64,000 nucleotides of DNA from CAYJAZ01 sp964368455 (GCA_964368455.1 CAYJAZ010000002.1:62001-126000), one strand, 5' to 3'. Shown: positions 17,788-27,416, counted from the stretch's first letter. Numbers and translations are program-made. The notes: a model not told the origin generated them from the letters alone.

Positions 17788-19314
17788 CTATTCTTCAACA
17801 ACAGCCATACATCTTGCTTTGAGTTCTTCAAGCGAAGTAGAGTTTTCTATAAGGATATCTGCTTGTGCTTTTTTTTCTTCTACAGAAAGCTGTAGTGAAT
17901 CAAGGAAGTAGATAAGTTCGTCATTCCAATGCCTTGCACGCAATCTTTCTAGCCTGATTTCTTCTTTTGCCCATACGGTGATGACTTTATATTTCTTTCT
18001 ATCCTGCTTTATGGAACTTTCGCCACCTTCTAGATAGAGTGGAATTTCTGCAAAGGCGTATTGTTCGACTTTTTCTTCACATTCTGCAAAAAAGGCATTC
18101 ATTGCATTGTCTACGAGAGGGTGTATGATATTTTCTAATTTTATTCTTGCTTGCTCATTTTTCATAAGCTCGAGCAGGTATTTTTTATTGACGGAGCCAT
18201 CTTCAGCTAATGCTTCGTCTCCGAAAACTCTTTGTAAGAGAAATGCACCTGCATTCCCTTTTTTATAAAGTTCTTGAACGCAAGCGTCGGCTGAAAAGGT
18301 TGGGTAGCCAAGTTCTTTATATATAGTTAAAACAGAAGACTTTCCTGTTCCCATATTTCCTGTAATAATAAATTTCTTTGTCTTTGTTTTTAACTTCTTT
18401 AAACAATATTCCATATCTTCTGGAATTGGGCAGACAATATCTATGTTTTCATTTGTAAGAGGTTGTATAAATTGTAATTTGTAGGCGTGCAACATTTGCC
18501 TTTGAGCTAATTTTTCTAAGGCTTTTGGCAAAGGTTTTGATAATTTACCTGTATATACTTTATCGCCCCATAGTGGATAGCCTACGTGCGAGAGATGCAC
18601 TCTTATTTGATGTGTTCTACCTGTATGGATTCGCACGGCAAGGAGTGCGTAATTTCTTTCTGTGTCGGAATGTACAAGTTGAAATTCTGTCAAAGCGTAT
18701 TTTCCATTTTTTTTGACAGCCATCTTAGTTTTATTACTTTCGTGCCTGCCTATATTTAACTCTATTACTTGTTCATTGAGTGGAACATTGTGCACAAGCG
18801 CGAGATATTCTTTATGTATTTGTCTGTCAGAAAAAAGTTTTGCAAGTGCAAGCCTCGCTTTTTCGTGTAGGGCAATAGCCAGTATACCAGAGGTATCTTT
18901 ATCGATTCTGTGTACTATTCCTGGTCTTTCGCCTTCCATTTGAGCAAGAGAGGGAAAATGCTTGAGTAGGATATGCACGAGGGTGCCTTTTTCTTGACTT
19001 GCGGCTGGATGCACTGTGAGATTTGGCGGTTTATTTATTATGACATAGTCATTATCTTGGTATAAAATATCGAGTTCGCCATCTTCTGCTTCTAGATGTG
19101 TGCTTTCTATAATAGGCATATAGCTTACAATATCATCTCTTTTGAGCTTGTAGTCGGCACTTGCCTTTGCATTATTCACAAGGCATTGTTCAGCTTCTAT
19201 GCATTTCTTTGCTTTAACGCGTGAAATTTCGGCTTTTTCAGCTAAGAAAGCATCAAGCCTTTGTTTTGGCTTTTCTACTGTATATTCAAGCTTTTCTGGA
19301 GTTTCTAGAGACAT
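17788..19314 (-). CDS. Fusion: RluD-type 23S rRNA pseudouridine synthase plus dephospho-CoA kinase
   Basis: A 508-residue two-enzyme protein. Residues 1-80 form an S4 RNA-binding domain and 80-300 an RluA/RluD pseudouridine synthase with catalytic Asp138 in HRIDKDTSG and GRTHQIRVHL. Residues about 313-508 are a CoaE dephospho-CoA kinase with P-loop ITGNMGTGKSS (from 317), the FSADACVQELY substrate motif, IIHPLV and a lid region with RLRARHWND. The first half modifies 23S rRNA; the second performs the last step of coenzyme A synthesis. No stop or frameshift separates them. To my knowledge this fusion is a recurring feature of Desulfovibrio-type genomes, and it supports the taxonomic placement. 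Confidence 0.93.
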   Translation of the reverse strand: MSLETPEKLEYTVEKPKQRLDAFLAEKAEISRVKAKKCIEAEQCLVNNAKASADYKLKRDDIVSYMPIIESTHLEAEDGELDILYQDNDYVIINKPPNLTVHPAASQEKGTLVHILLKHFPSLAQMEGERPGIVHRIDKDTSGILAIALHEKARLALAKLFSDRQIHKEYLALVHNVPLNEQVIELNIGRHESNKTKMAVKKNGKYALTEFQLVHSDTERNYALLAVRIHTGRTHQIRVHLSHVGYPLWGDKVYTGKLSKPLPKALEKLAQRQMLHAYKLQFIQPLTNENIDIVCPIPEDMEYCLKKLKTKTKKFIITGNMGTGKSSVLTIYKELGYPTFSADACVQELYKKGNAGAFLLQRVFGDEALAEDGSVNKKYLLELMKNEQARIKLENIIHPLVDNAMNAFFAECEEKVEQYAFAEIPLYLEGGESSIKQDRKKYKVITVWAKEEIRLERLRARHWNDELIYFLDSLQLSVEEKKAQADILIENSTSLEELKARCMAVVEE

Positions 19315-19344
19315 TTTTCAACCTTATTTTTTTACTTTATAGAC

Positions 19345-19376
19345 AAAAAAGGAAAGAACTTTTGCTCTTTCCTTTT
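19345..19376 (-). terminator. Rho-independent terminator after nifS
   Basis: On the minus strand AAAAGGAAAGA pairs with TCTTTCCTTTT (11 bp) followed by further T residues. It lies between nifS and rluD-coaE and separates the two transcription units. Confidence 0.8.
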
Positions 19377-19411
19377 GTATTGGTTCTAATTTTAGAGCAT
19401 TGTAAGAAGCT

Positions 19412-20584
19412 CTAATCTTGATATGGCGACATATTTCTTAAATTTTGCACAATACCTGGCAAAACATCTAAAACTTTTTTCACATCTGCATATGTACTAT
19501 AGCGTGAGAAAGAAAAACGAAGTGAACCATGTGCGTAATTGTATGGAACACCCATGGCTCTTAAGACATGTGATGGTTCGAGCGAACCAGAAGTACATGC
19601 AGAACCAGAACTTGCACAAATGCCATGCATATTGAGCATAAGTAAAAGTGCTTCACCTTCAACGTTTTTAATGGAAATATTTGATGTATTTGGCAAACGG
19701 TTATTCTTATCACCATTTATCTTGATATTTGGAATTGTTTCAAGTAGGCCTTTTTCAAGCATATCTCTTAATCTTGCCATTTCGCCTTTATCGCTTTCTA
19801 AAGCTTCTTGAGCCATTTCACAAGCTTTACCTAAACCAATGATATATGGAACATTTTCAGTGCCAGCTCTTTTACCAAATTCTTGATGACCGCCTACAAG
19901 ATAAGGTCTGAATGGGATACCTTTTCTTACATAGAGAATACCTACACCTTTTGGTGCGTGGAGTTTATGGCCAGATAGGGCAAGAAAATCTATTTGTGTT
20001 TCTTGCATATCTAATTTAATTTTTCCAGCAACTTGCACGGCATCAACATGAAACATAACTTTATTTTCTTTAAGGATTTCTGCAACTTTCGGAATAGGGA
20101 AGATAGTTCCAGTTTCGTTATTTGCATACATCATAGAAACTAAGGCAATATCTTGTGCATTTTTTTTGATGATATCTTCAAATTCTTCTAAATCTAATTG
20201 GCCATCTTCGTTGACATTGAGCCAAATAACTTGCTTTCCTTTTTGCTCTATTTCTTGAGCAGCGTGCAAGACGGCTGAATGTTCAACTCTTGTAGTCACA
20301 TAGATATGCTTATTTGGTTGAGTGATAAAAGCCGAATGAAACGCAGTATTATCGCTTTCAGTTCCGCAAGAAGTGAAGATGATTTCTTCAGGACTTGCAT
20401 TAATAAAGGAAGCTACTTGCTCTCTTGCTTTATCAATATGTTTTTTCATCTGCCCACCAAAAGTATGCATAGAAGAAGCATTACCATACAAATCTGTGAA
20501 TGCTGGTAACATCACTTCTAAAACTTCTGGTGCAACCTTTGTAGTTGCATTATTATCCAAATAAATAATAGGTGCGCTGTGCAT
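19412..20584 (-). CDS. nifS: Cysteine desulfurase NifS
   Basis: PLP enzyme that removes sulfur from cysteine and hands it to the scaffold protein for Fe-S cluster assembly. 390 residues; the PLP lysine is Lys207 in SGHKLHAPKG, His105 region VEHSAVL is present, and the active-site cysteine is Cys330 in SSGSACTSG. The short loop around the cysteine and the partner gene indicate the NifS/IscS class rather than SufS. Its start is 4 bp after the nifU stop, so the two form an operon, and a terminator follows. Confidence 0.97.
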   Translation of the reverse strand: MHSAPIIYLDNNATTKVAPEVLEVMLPAFTDLYGNASSMHTFGGQMKKHIDKAREQVASFINASPEEIIFTSCGTESDNTAFHSAFITQPNKHIYVTTRVEHSAVLHAAQEIEQKGKQVIWLNVNEDGQLDLEEFEDIIKKNAQDIALVSMMYANNETGTIFPIPKVAEILKENKVMFHVDAVQVAGKIKLDMQETQIDFLALSGHKLHAPKGVGILYVRKGIPFRPYLVGGHQEFGKRAGTENVPYIIGLGKACEMAQEALESDKGEMARLRDMLEKGLLETIPNIKINGDKNNRLPNTSNISIKNVEGEALLLMLNMHGICASSGSACTSGSLEPSHVLRAMGVPYNYAHGSLRFSFSRYSTYADVKKVLDVLPGIVQNLRNMSPYQD

Positions 20585-20588
20585 CTTA

Positions 20589-21431
20589 CTACGCCTCCAC
20601 TACTTCTATAGTGTCTTCAACTTGTTCTTTTAATGTTTTTTCAACGAAGTTTTTCAAAGTGAGGTGAGAAGCACGACAAGAAGAACATTTTCCACGTAAT
20701 GCAACAACAACCTTAGAACCATCTAAATCAATAAGTTCAATATCTCCGCCGTCTTGTATAAGGCGAGGACGTATGCTTGTTTCAATAACTTGAGTTACTT
20801 TTTGCATACGCTGTATATTTGTCATTCTTGTTTTTTGTAATGGCTTGAGTTCAAATTGTACGCTACCGTCATTATTTTCACTCATGATGATTTCTTCAAT
20901 CTTTGACTTACATTGTCCGCAAGCTCCGCCTGCTTTGGTGTAATTTGTGACTTCAGCAACTGTTTTTAATTCATTTTCACGCACAGCTTTACGAATCTGC
21001 TCTTCTGTTATGCCGTAGCATTTACAAACTAAAGGCGAATGATCTTCAACATGCACTAATGGCGGAAGGCCTTTATAATCACGTATAGCAGCTGCTAAAG
21101 CTTCTTCACCCATGACAGAACAATGCATTTTTTCAGGAGGTAAACCGCCTAATTGTTCTGCAATTTGCTGATTTGTGATCTGTGAAGCGTCTTCGACTGA
21201 AAGACCTTTGATCATTTCTGTCAAGACAGAAGAAGATGCAATAGCTGACGCACAGCCAAAAGTTTGAAACTTTGCATCTGTGATAATATCGTCTTCTATT
21301 TTTAAATAAAGTTTGAGAGCATCGCCACAAGCAAGGCTTCCAACTTCGCCTACTGCCGATGGATTTTCCATTTGTCCTACATTTCTTGGATTAAGAAAGT
21401 AGTCGTGTACTTTTTCTGTGTATTCCCACAT
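20589..21431 (-). CDS. nifU: Three-domain Fe-S scaffold protein NifU
   Basis: 280 residues in NifU order: IscU-like scaffold with Cys in SLACGDA, FGCASAIASSS and MHCSVMGE; a central [2Fe-2S] BFD-like domain with VCKCYGI and GGACGQC; and a C-terminal Nfu domain with GKCSSCRAS. Together with NifS it supplies Fe-S clusters. No nitrogenase genes are near, and in strict anaerobes NifSU commonly serves as the general cluster-assembly system. Starts MWEYTEK after an AAGG site; a 68-bp gap separates it from the upstream TPR gene. Confidence 0.96.
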   Translation of the reverse strand: MWEYTEKVHDYFLNPRNVGQMENPSAVGEVGSLACGDALKLYLKIEDDIITDAKFQTFGCASAIASSSVLTEMIKGLSVEDASQITNQQIAEQLGGLPPEKMHCSVMGEEALAAAIRDYKGLPPLVHVEDHSPLVCKCYGITEEQIRKAVRENELKTVAEVTNYTKAGGACGQCKSKIEEIIMSENNDGSVQFELKPLQKTRMTNIQRMQKVTQVIETSIRPRLIQDGGDIELIDLDGSKVVVALRGKCSSCRASHLTLKNFVEKTLKEQVEDTIEVVEA

Positions 21432-21499
21432 AAGAGTCTACCTTATCAATATTCTGTATAAAACTATTTATAAGCAAGAAAATTTCTTGCCCAATTTAT

Positions 21500-22123
21500 T
21501 TATCTGTATTGAGCCATTTCTTCTTGGTATTGTGCAGGCACATCATAGCCAAGTGATAAAGCTTTGTCCATTGCTTTTAAAGCTTCTTCAGTTTTGCCTA
21601 ATTCCATTTGTGCTAAAGAAACGTTTTGCCATGCTGGTGCAAAAGTTGGTTGTAAACGTAATGCTTCATTAGCAATTTTTAATGAAGTTTCAGCATCTTC
21701 TGCCATCAAATGAGCAGAAGAAAGAGTTGTTAAAGCTTGCACTAGATTTGGATCCCATTTCAAAGCTTTATTTAAAGCTTGGATAGCCTGATCTATTTCG
21801 CCCATTTGCAAGTAAGCAAAGCCCATATTAGCTTGAGCTATAGCAAATTTAGGGCGACAATTCTTTGCTTCTTCGTTGTAGCGAAGGCAACCTTCATAAT
21901 CATTTCTGTGTAAGCAAATACCGCCAAGCTGAACATATGCTTCAGCTAAACGAGTGGATTGTCTTACAGCTTCTAAAAAAGAAGCTTCTGCTGCGTCTAT
22001 ATCGCCAAGTGAAAGCATGGCTACACCAAGATTGTAGTGGTGGTTTGCACATATAGGTGTTGCTTCTATTTCTGCTTGAAGGTCTGCAATATATTCGTGT
22101 ATATCTTCGTATCTTTCTTTCAT
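21500..22123 (-). CDS. TPR-repeat protein
   Basis: 207 residues made of about four to five tetratricopeptide repeats, for example NHHYNLGVAMLSLGDIDAAE, PKFAIAQANMGFAYLQMGEI and PTFAPAWQNVSLAQMELGK. No signal peptide or enzymatic motif, so it is a cytoplasmic protein-interaction module of unknown partner. It lies upstream of nifU on the same strand; a GGGGA site precedes the start. A second TPR protein is encoded at 27582-28139. Confidence 0.85.
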   Translation of the reverse strand: MKERYEDIHEYIADLQAEIEATPICANHHYNLGVAMLSLGDIDAAEASFLEAVRQSTRLAEAYVQLGGICLHRNDYEGCLRYNEEAKNCRPKFAIAQANMGFAYLQMGEIDQAIQALNKALKWDPNLVQALTTLSSAHLMAEDAETSLKIANEALRLQPTFAPAWQNVSLAQMELGKTEEALKAMDKALSLGYDVPAQYQEEMAQYR

Positions 22124-22183
22124 TTTTATTTCCCCATTTGCTCCAAAGTGTTGTTTTTTACTTTCAAAAAAAAATATAAGACT

Positions 22184-22600
22184 TTATTCTTTTTCGTCAA
22201 TATGTCCAGATTTTAATAATAAATTATAGTACCAAATCGCGAATTCAAACATTCCAAGATGTTTTTCATCTCTATTTATAAGGTGCAATGCCATCTCTAA
22301 TGCACCTGATTCAAAAGCTTGTCCTGTTTCGTATCCAGGAATAACTTTCTTGTGCTTCATTGCTTTAGAAAATTCAAATATAAGCTGCTGTGTTGAACGC
22401 CCTGTAACGTCTACACGTAATTCCATTGGTTCGTTTGGCTTTGGAAATGGATCCCAATTTTCATAGCCGATTCTATCAATAAATTTACGTCTGCGTGGCG
22501 ACATGTCGTCATAAAGCTGTTTTTTATTTTTTTCTTGTTCGTCTGTCAGCTCTTGCGGTGTTCCATCACGGTAGACAGAAGCTGGTATATGTAAAGCCAT
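22184..22600 (-). CDS. Conserved hypothetical protein, small and soluble
   Basis: 138 residues, strongly charged, beginning MALHIPASVYRDGTPQELTD and containing SPRRRKFIDRIGYENWDPFP. No signal peptide, membrane segment or motif that I recognise. A good ribosome-binding site (GGAGACC) precedes the ATG and it lies in a continuous minus-strand series between a YkgJ-type gene and a TPR gene, so it is very probably a real gene. Function unknown. Confidence 0.7.
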   Translation of the reverse strand: MALHIPASVYRDGTPQELTDEQEKNKKQLYDDMSPRRRKFIDRIGYENWDPFPKPNEPMELRVDVTGRSTQQLIFEFSKAMKHKKVIPGYETGQAFESGALEMALHLINRDEKHLGMFEFAIWYYNLLLKSGHIDEKE

Positions 22601-22682
22601 AAGGTCTCCTCTAATACAATAAATTCATCCCCAAATAAAATCTATTGTCTAGCTATAAATTAGAAATACATTTATTTCACAA

Positions 22683-23333
22683 CTATTTTACACCTAGCCA
22701 AGCTTTATCAATATTATGCAATATCACAGAAGAAAGAGGAAGATAAACTCTATGAAGTTCATTATAAGAAGATCCTAATTCTTGTTGTAATTGTAAGGAT
22801 AATTTTGCCAACTTGTCTTGAAAAGCAGAAAGATGAACGGTTGGATAAGATTTCTTCACTTCAAAAGCAGACTCCGCACATACATGCACCTTGCCTTGAA
22901 TAGCAGTTGGTATACCGTAAATTCTGCAAGTGATTGGCCTATCATCGTAGAGTAAACACGAATCTTCAACGCCAAGCAATGGACAACGCACTTGCAATTT
23001 TGCAGCTTCTGCTAAAATACTTGCTTGTGAATGCCCTTCTTGATGTAATCTATTGTATTTCTTCTTTTCTTTAATAAGAACACGTTCTGCATAAGATGCT
23101 TGTGTTGCAATAGCTGAACGTAAGCCGCCGTATGGAATTTTTTTCTTAAAAGCAGTTTGCACGGCTATAGCTTCTATTAAACTCAAATCAAAAGGAGAGT
23201 GACAACAAGCAATACAGCCATCATGACATTTTACTTCTTTTGGAAATTGATCTTGCACCCTCGCATAGGTGCTGTCGGCAAGTTTGACTATTTCATAGTA
23301 TTCTTGCAGAGCCTTGTCTATTGTTTCTTGCAT
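22683..23333 (-). CDS. YkgJ-family CxxCxxCC metal-binding protein
   Basis: 216 residues with the family signature CHDGCIACCHSPF near residue 35, then CPLLGVEDSCLLYDDRPITC, a cysteine set proposed to hold zinc or an iron-sulfur centre. The biochemical role of the family is not established. It starts 12 bp after the fmt stop, so is probably co-transcribed with fmt and ddl. Confidence 0.85.
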   Translation of the reverse strand: MQETIDKALQEYYEIVKLADSTYARVQDQFPKEVKCHDGCIACCHSPFDLSLIEAIAVQTAFKKKIPYGGLRSAIATQASYAERVLIKEKKKYNRLHQEGHSQASILAEAAKLQVRCPLLGVEDSCLLYDDRPITCRIYGIPTAIQGKVHVCAESAFEVKKSYPTVHLSAFQDKLAKLSLQLQQELGSSYNELHRVYLPLSSVILHNIDKAWLGVK

Positions 23334-23345
23334 AGTTTCCCAATC

Positions 23346-24281
23346 TTACATGTAACCATTGTTAAAATCTTTGATCTGCATCAAATTTTTGCCAATTGGT
23401 TTAATTTTTTCTATTGCATAGGCTTTATCATTATCTTTACATGCAATGATAAGACTATCCTTTTCTGCTACTAAAACTGTGCCTGCCTTTATAGCTGGAT
23501 CTTTTTCAAAATCCACAACTTTTCCTTGCAAAACTTGTATCACAATTTTCCCCTTTCTTGTGTCAAGTTCTGTGCGAGGAGTAAGTAAGGCTCTCACCTT
23601 TCTATCGATTTCTATGGCGGAGTTTTCCCAATCAAAAATATACTCTTGCTTTGAAATTTTTGTAGCATAGGTTGCAAGTTCGTTATTTTGTTTGATAAAG
23701 GCTGCTCTATTTTCAAAAATCTGCTTCAATGCAGAAAGCATGAGCTTTGCACCAATATCTGCAAGTGCTTCAAACAATGTGGCACTTGTATCGTTTTTTT
23801 CTATTTTTACGGCTTGTTGTATGAGCATATCGCCTGTGTCTAAGCCTTTTTCCATACGCATAATTGTTATGCCAGTATTGAGATCTCCAGCTAAAACACC
23901 ACGTTGAATAGGTGCTGCCCCTCTCCACTTTGGAAGCAAGGAAGCATGCACATTATAAGCATTATGTGTTGGAATAGACAAAACTTCTTCTGGCAATATC
24001 AAACCATAAGCCGCAACAACTAATATATCTGGCTTCAAAGCACGTAATTGATCAAGTGCTTCTTGTGATTTGAAATTTATTGGTTGAAAAACTTCAATAC
24101 CTAATTCTTCAGCTTTTTGCTTCACAGGCGGAGCTTGAAGCTTGTTGCCTCTACCTGATTCTTTGTCTGGTTGACAATAAGCCGCAACAACTTGAGCTTG
24201 AACTTCAAGACTATTCTTGTGCAAATATTCGAGAATAACACTTGAAAATTCAGGTGTTCCCATAAAGACTATTCTTTTCAT
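23346..24281 (-). CDS. fmt: Methionyl-tRNA formyltransferase
   Basis: Formylates initiator Met-tRNA using 10-formyltetrahydrofolate. The N-terminal domain has VFMGTPEFS, catalytic NVHASLLPKWRGAAPIQR and ITIMRMEKGLDTGDM; the C-terminal OB-like domain begins near KISKQEYIFDWE. I chose the ATG at 24281 because family members start just before this VFMGTPEF strand; an upstream ATG at 24305 would add 8 residues. About 311 residues, normal length. The usual partner def is not in the window. Confidence 0.95.
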   Translation of the reverse strand: MKRIVFMGTPEFSSVILEYLHKNSLEVQAQVVAAYCQPDKESGRGNKLQAPPVKQKAEELGIEVFQPINFKSQEALDQLRALKPDILVVAAYGLILPEEVLSIPTHNAYNVHASLLPKWRGAAPIQRGVLAGDLNTGITIMRMEKGLDTGDMLIQQAVKIEKNDTSATLFEALADIGAKLMLSALKQIFENRAAFIKQNNELATYATKISKQEYIFDWENSAIEIDRKVRALLTPRTELDTRKGKIVIQVLQGKVVDFEKDPAIKAGTVLVAEKDSLIIACKDNDKAYAIEKIKPIGKNLMQIKDFNNGYM

Positions 24282-24398
24282 TTTTCTTAACTCAACCTTA
24301 GGCATTAAAATCAGACAAATTCGTCCTCTTTTACTATCAAAAGCCTATTTCTTTGTCAAGAAATTCATTTCTTCATAATTTTATTAAATTAAGTGTTT

Positions 24399-25328
24399 TT
24401 AAGAAGATTTTTTATGTTTTTCTATGGCATTTTCTAATAATATTTCAATAAGCTCGCCAAATGAGATGCCAATAGCCGCTGCCGCACGTGGCACAAGACT
24501 TGTTTGCGTCATTCCAGGTATGGTGTTTGTTTCAAGTATATACAATTGCCCCTCTTCTGAATAAATAAAATCAGATCTGCTATAGGAAGTAAGGCCTAAT
24601 GCTTTATGTGCTAACAGGGCTGTTTCTTGGATTTCTTCAAGCAATTTTGCATCAAGAGGAGCAGGGCAAATTTCTTCTGCACCGTCTTTTGCGTATTTAT
24701 TATTATAGTCAAAAAATGTTTCATTCTTTGGTTTTATCAAAATAGGCGGTAAAGCTTGCAATTTTCCCTTTATTTCAAGCACGCCACAAGTGACTTCTAT
24801 ACCCTTTATCATAGGTTCAACTAAAACTTCTAAACCTTTATCAAAAAGAATCTTTAATTCTTTATGTAGATCTTCTTCTTTTTCTATTTTTGCAAGATCA
24901 AGACTAGAACCACCAATATTAGACTTTACAAATAATGGATAGTCAAAAGAAGGCCGCCAATTTTCATAAGGTTTTACAGGCAGAAAATGCCAATCTGCGG
25001 TTTTTATGCCAGCATCTCTAAAAATTTGCTTTGAAGCAGATTTATGTAAGGATAAAATAGAATAAGCAGCACAAGTTCCCTGATAGGCACAGCCAGCTCT
25101 TTCAAGCATAGCCTGAATAATTCCATCTTCGCCAGGAGAACCATGTAAATTGAGAAAAGTAACATCATGCTCTTTGGCAAGAGCAATAAGTATGTCAAAG
25201 GAATATAAAGGATCACAAAGAGTTACGGCGTGCCCTCTGTTTTCTAAGGCATCTTTAATGCCTTTTGCTCCATTCAAAGAAACCTTAGCTTCAGGCGACC
25301 AAGCTCCCGCCAACAAGAGTACACGCAT
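24399..25328 (-). CDS. ddl: D-alanine--D-alanine ligase
   Basis: Joins two D-alanines for peptidoglycan precursors, with ATP. 309 residues of the ATP-grasp fold: N-terminal GAWSPEAKVSLNGA, LNLHGSPGEDG, AYQGTCAAYSILSLHK, FVKSNIGGSSLDLAK, VEPMIKGIEVTCGVLE and the metal-binding ILETNTIPGMTQTSLVPR. The start overlaps the end of the upstream HD-domain gene by 38 bp in another frame, indicating translational coupling. Confidence 0.95.
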   Translation of the reverse strand: MRVLLLAGAWSPEAKVSLNGAKGIKDALENRGHAVTLCDPLYSFDILIALAKEHDVTFLNLHGSPGEDGIIQAMLERAGCAYQGTCAAYSILSLHKSASKQIFRDAGIKTADWHFLPVKPYENWRPSFDYPLFVKSNIGGSSLDLAKIEKEEDLHKELKILFDKGLEVLVEPMIKGIEVTCGVLEIKGKLQALPPILIKPKNETFFDYNNKYAKDGAEEICPAPLDAKLLEEIQETALLAHKALGLTSYSRSDFIYSEEGQLYILETNTIPGMTQTSLVPRAAAAIGISFGELIEILLENAIEKHKKSS

Positions 25329-25920
25329 TTAATTCCAACTCCATTTTTTTGCTCAAGGCTTGCTCCATAAGCAAGGCTTGCTCGTAGTTAATCTGAATAT
25401 TTTTACGAATTTCTTCAGTTTTCCCATAACGTTCAAAAAGATCTTCAAACCTTTGTGCCAATGAAACAAAAGTGTTATGTTTCACTCTTTTGTCAGCATA
25501 GGCAATAATTAATGGCGGATGCAATATTTTATTTTCTAAAGATAAAACACCTTCTTCTTCCCATGGCCAAATAACATGATGTAAAATACACGATGCAAGC
25601 AAACAATCATTTGTTTCCATGCGTATAATACTTGCTCCTAATTGTTGATGACTTCCGCCATTTCTCACTGTCCATGTCTTTGCAATATCGTGCAACATGC
25701 CAGCAGAAAATAAGAAATCTTCGTTAAGAGTATTTGGATGTATTTGGTTGATTCTTCTTGCTATTGCTCTTGCAAATTCTGCTACCATCAAAGAATGTTC
25801 TCTGATATTTTGTAGCATTCCGTATTTGTCCCATAAATTAACACATTGTTCCATATTTAAAACATTCTGAATATTCCATTCCATATCAAGTTGCGGGTAA
25901 GAATTTTCTAATATGCTCAT
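25291..25920 (-). CDS. HD-domain phosphohydrolase
   Basis: 209 residues with a His-Asp phosphohydrolase domain: REHSLMVAEFARA, FSAGMLHDIAKTW and LHHVIWPW supply the metal ligands. The N-terminal 35 residues are extra. Families of this type cleave nucleotides or phosphate esters; the substrate is unknown. Its 3' end overlaps ddl. A GCCTC-TTTA-GAGGC hairpin lies just upstream of the start, which has a CAGGAG site. Confidence 0.82.
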   Translation of the reverse strand: MSILENSYPQLDMEWNIQNVLNMEQCVNLWDKYGMLQNIREHSLMVAEFARAIARRINQIHPNTLNEDFLFSAGMLHDIAKTWTVRNGGSHQQLGASIIRMETNDCLLASCILHHVIWPWEEEGVLSLENKILHPPLIIAYADKRVKHNTFVSLAQRFEDLFERYGKTEEIRKNIQINYEQALLMEQALSKKMELELNACTLVGGSLVA

Positions 25921-25978
25921 ATAAAACTCCTGTAAGCCTCTTTAGAGGCAAGGCACAAAAGGGTAAATGCAAAATAAA

Positions 25979-27085
25979 TTATCTTTTTTTACAAAAATTT
26001 TCTTCAATAACATTGAGTGTTTTTTTCAATAAAGTCAAGTCAGCTTGAGTGCCCATATGGCCAATACGGAAGATTTTATTATGCAATTGTCCAAAACTTC
26101 CGCCCAGAAAAACACCATTTTCTTTAGCTGTGTTTTGCATTTGATCAAAAGACATTAATAAATGTTCAGGTATGTATACTGCTGTAACTGTAGGCGAAGA
26201 AATAGCTTCTTTTTTAGGAAAGAGCTTTAAGCCCATCTTTGTGATTTCTTCTTGGCAGTATTTTGAAACTTCAACATGCCTTTTAAAAACATTGTCAAAA
26301 CCTTCAATTTGCATTGCTTTTATCGAAGCTTCAAGAGCAAAAACGCCACTTGAATTTGGTGTGTATGGATATTTTGTAGCGTCGTAGCCAATATTCATAA
26401 ATGGTTTTAAAGCTTCATAACCAATGTAATTTACTTTATCAATATATTCCCAAGCAGTTGGGCTTATCGTAAGTATTGACATGTCTGGCGGACAAGAGAA
26501 ACATTTTTGCGAGCCACCAAGTAAAATATCGATATTACAGTCATCTGCATTGATTGGAACTCCGCCCAAACTCGCAACAGCATCAACAACAAAAAGAGGA
26601 ACATTTTTCTTCTTTTTTAATTGTCCTATTTCTTCTAATGGATTTAATGTGCCAGAAGGTGTTTCGCAATGCACTAATGTTATCATAGTAGGCTTGAATT
26701 CATCAATTGCCTTTTCTATTTCTTTAAGATGTGATGTGTTTATTGTTTCGTCGTATCCAAAAGACAAAAGACGGGATTTTGCACCTATAGCATCTGCCAT
26801 ATCAGCAAAGCCATCGCCAAAAATTCCCGTTCCTATAGCTAAAACTCTATCGTCTTTTTGTAAACATGATTTTAATGCAGCCCAAAGTGCAAGCATCCCT
26901 TCACCCGTAGCAAGAACAACATCATTCTTTGTTCCAGCCAACTCTTGGACAGATGAACATACATATTCATAAGCAAGTGAAAAGTTTTTATCGTAGCGAG
27001 CAGGGTAATAATCCCTTGAAAGAGCTTTTAATGCTTCTCTATGAATACTCACTGGGCCAGGATACATTGGTGCACAAATATACAT
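25979..27085 (-). CDS. Class V aminotransferase, alanine-glyoxylate/serine-pyruvate type
   Basis: 368-residue PLP enzyme of fold type I. PGPVSIHREAL opens the protein; LVHCETPSGTLNPLEEI, VDAVASLGGVPI and the PLP lysine in GGSQKCFSCPPD follow, with a C-terminal RIGHMG. Relatives transfer amino groups between alanine or serine and glyoxylate or pyruvate; others act on ureidoglycine or 2-aminoethylphosphonate, so the substrate is not fixed. TGGAG precedes the start. Not obviously in an operon with the HD protein, 58 bp downstream. Confidence 0.85.
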   Translation of the reverse strand: MYICAPMYPGPVSIHREALKALSRDYYPARYDKNFSLAYEYVCSSVQELAGTKNDVVLATGEGMLALWAALKSCLQKDDRVLAIGTGIFGDGFADMADAIGAKSRLLSFGYDETINTSHLKEIEKAIDEFKPTMITLVHCETPSGTLNPLEEIGQLKKKKNVPLFVVDAVASLGGVPINADDCNIDILLGGSQKCFSCPPDMSILTISPTAWEYIDKVNYIGYEALKPFMNIGYDATKYPYTPNSSGVFALEASIKAMQIEGFDNVFKRHVEVSKYCQEEITKMGLKLFPKKEAISSPTVTAVYIPEHLLMSFDQMQNTAKENGVFLGGSFGQLHNKIFRIGHMGTQADLTLLKKTLNVIEENFCKKR

Positions 27086-27384
27086 TTTTTCTCCATAAAT
27101 TTATGGAGGCATCATTAGGCATTCAAGCTCATTGTGCTACCATAAAATATAAATTGAAATAGACATGGTAATAAGCATAAGACTAATACAAAATTGTACT
27201 ATCGTTGCAAGTGAAAGAAATACATCATTTTTTTTCATTTGAAAAGCCTTTATAGTTTTCTATTTTTTAATGTTTTCTTAAAAAACGTGACGAAGAATAG
27301 ATTTTCTGCCAAAAAAAAGACGCAGAAAAAGACTATTTATAAAAAATTTTATTTTTTTAGAAAATCAAATTTAAATTATGGCAT
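27086..27384. other. AT-rich gap upstream of the aminotransferase
   Basis: Should contain the aminotransferase promoter on the minus strand. The only open frame, 27239-27427 on the plus strand, has lysine- and phenylalanine-heavy low-complexity content and no ribosome-binding site; I do not call it a gene. Confidence 0.4.
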
Positions 27385-27416
27385 AAACAAAAGCGAGCTT
27401 AGAGATTTAAGCTCGC
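27385..27416 (-). terminator. Rho-independent terminator, minus strand
   Basis: On the minus strand GCGAGCTTA (27393-27401 complement) pairs with TAAGCTCGC (27408-27416 complement), 9 bp with a 6-nt loop, followed by TTTTGTTTAT. It would end the transcript of the TPR gene at 27582-28139, or of the structured element between them. Confidence 0.75.
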
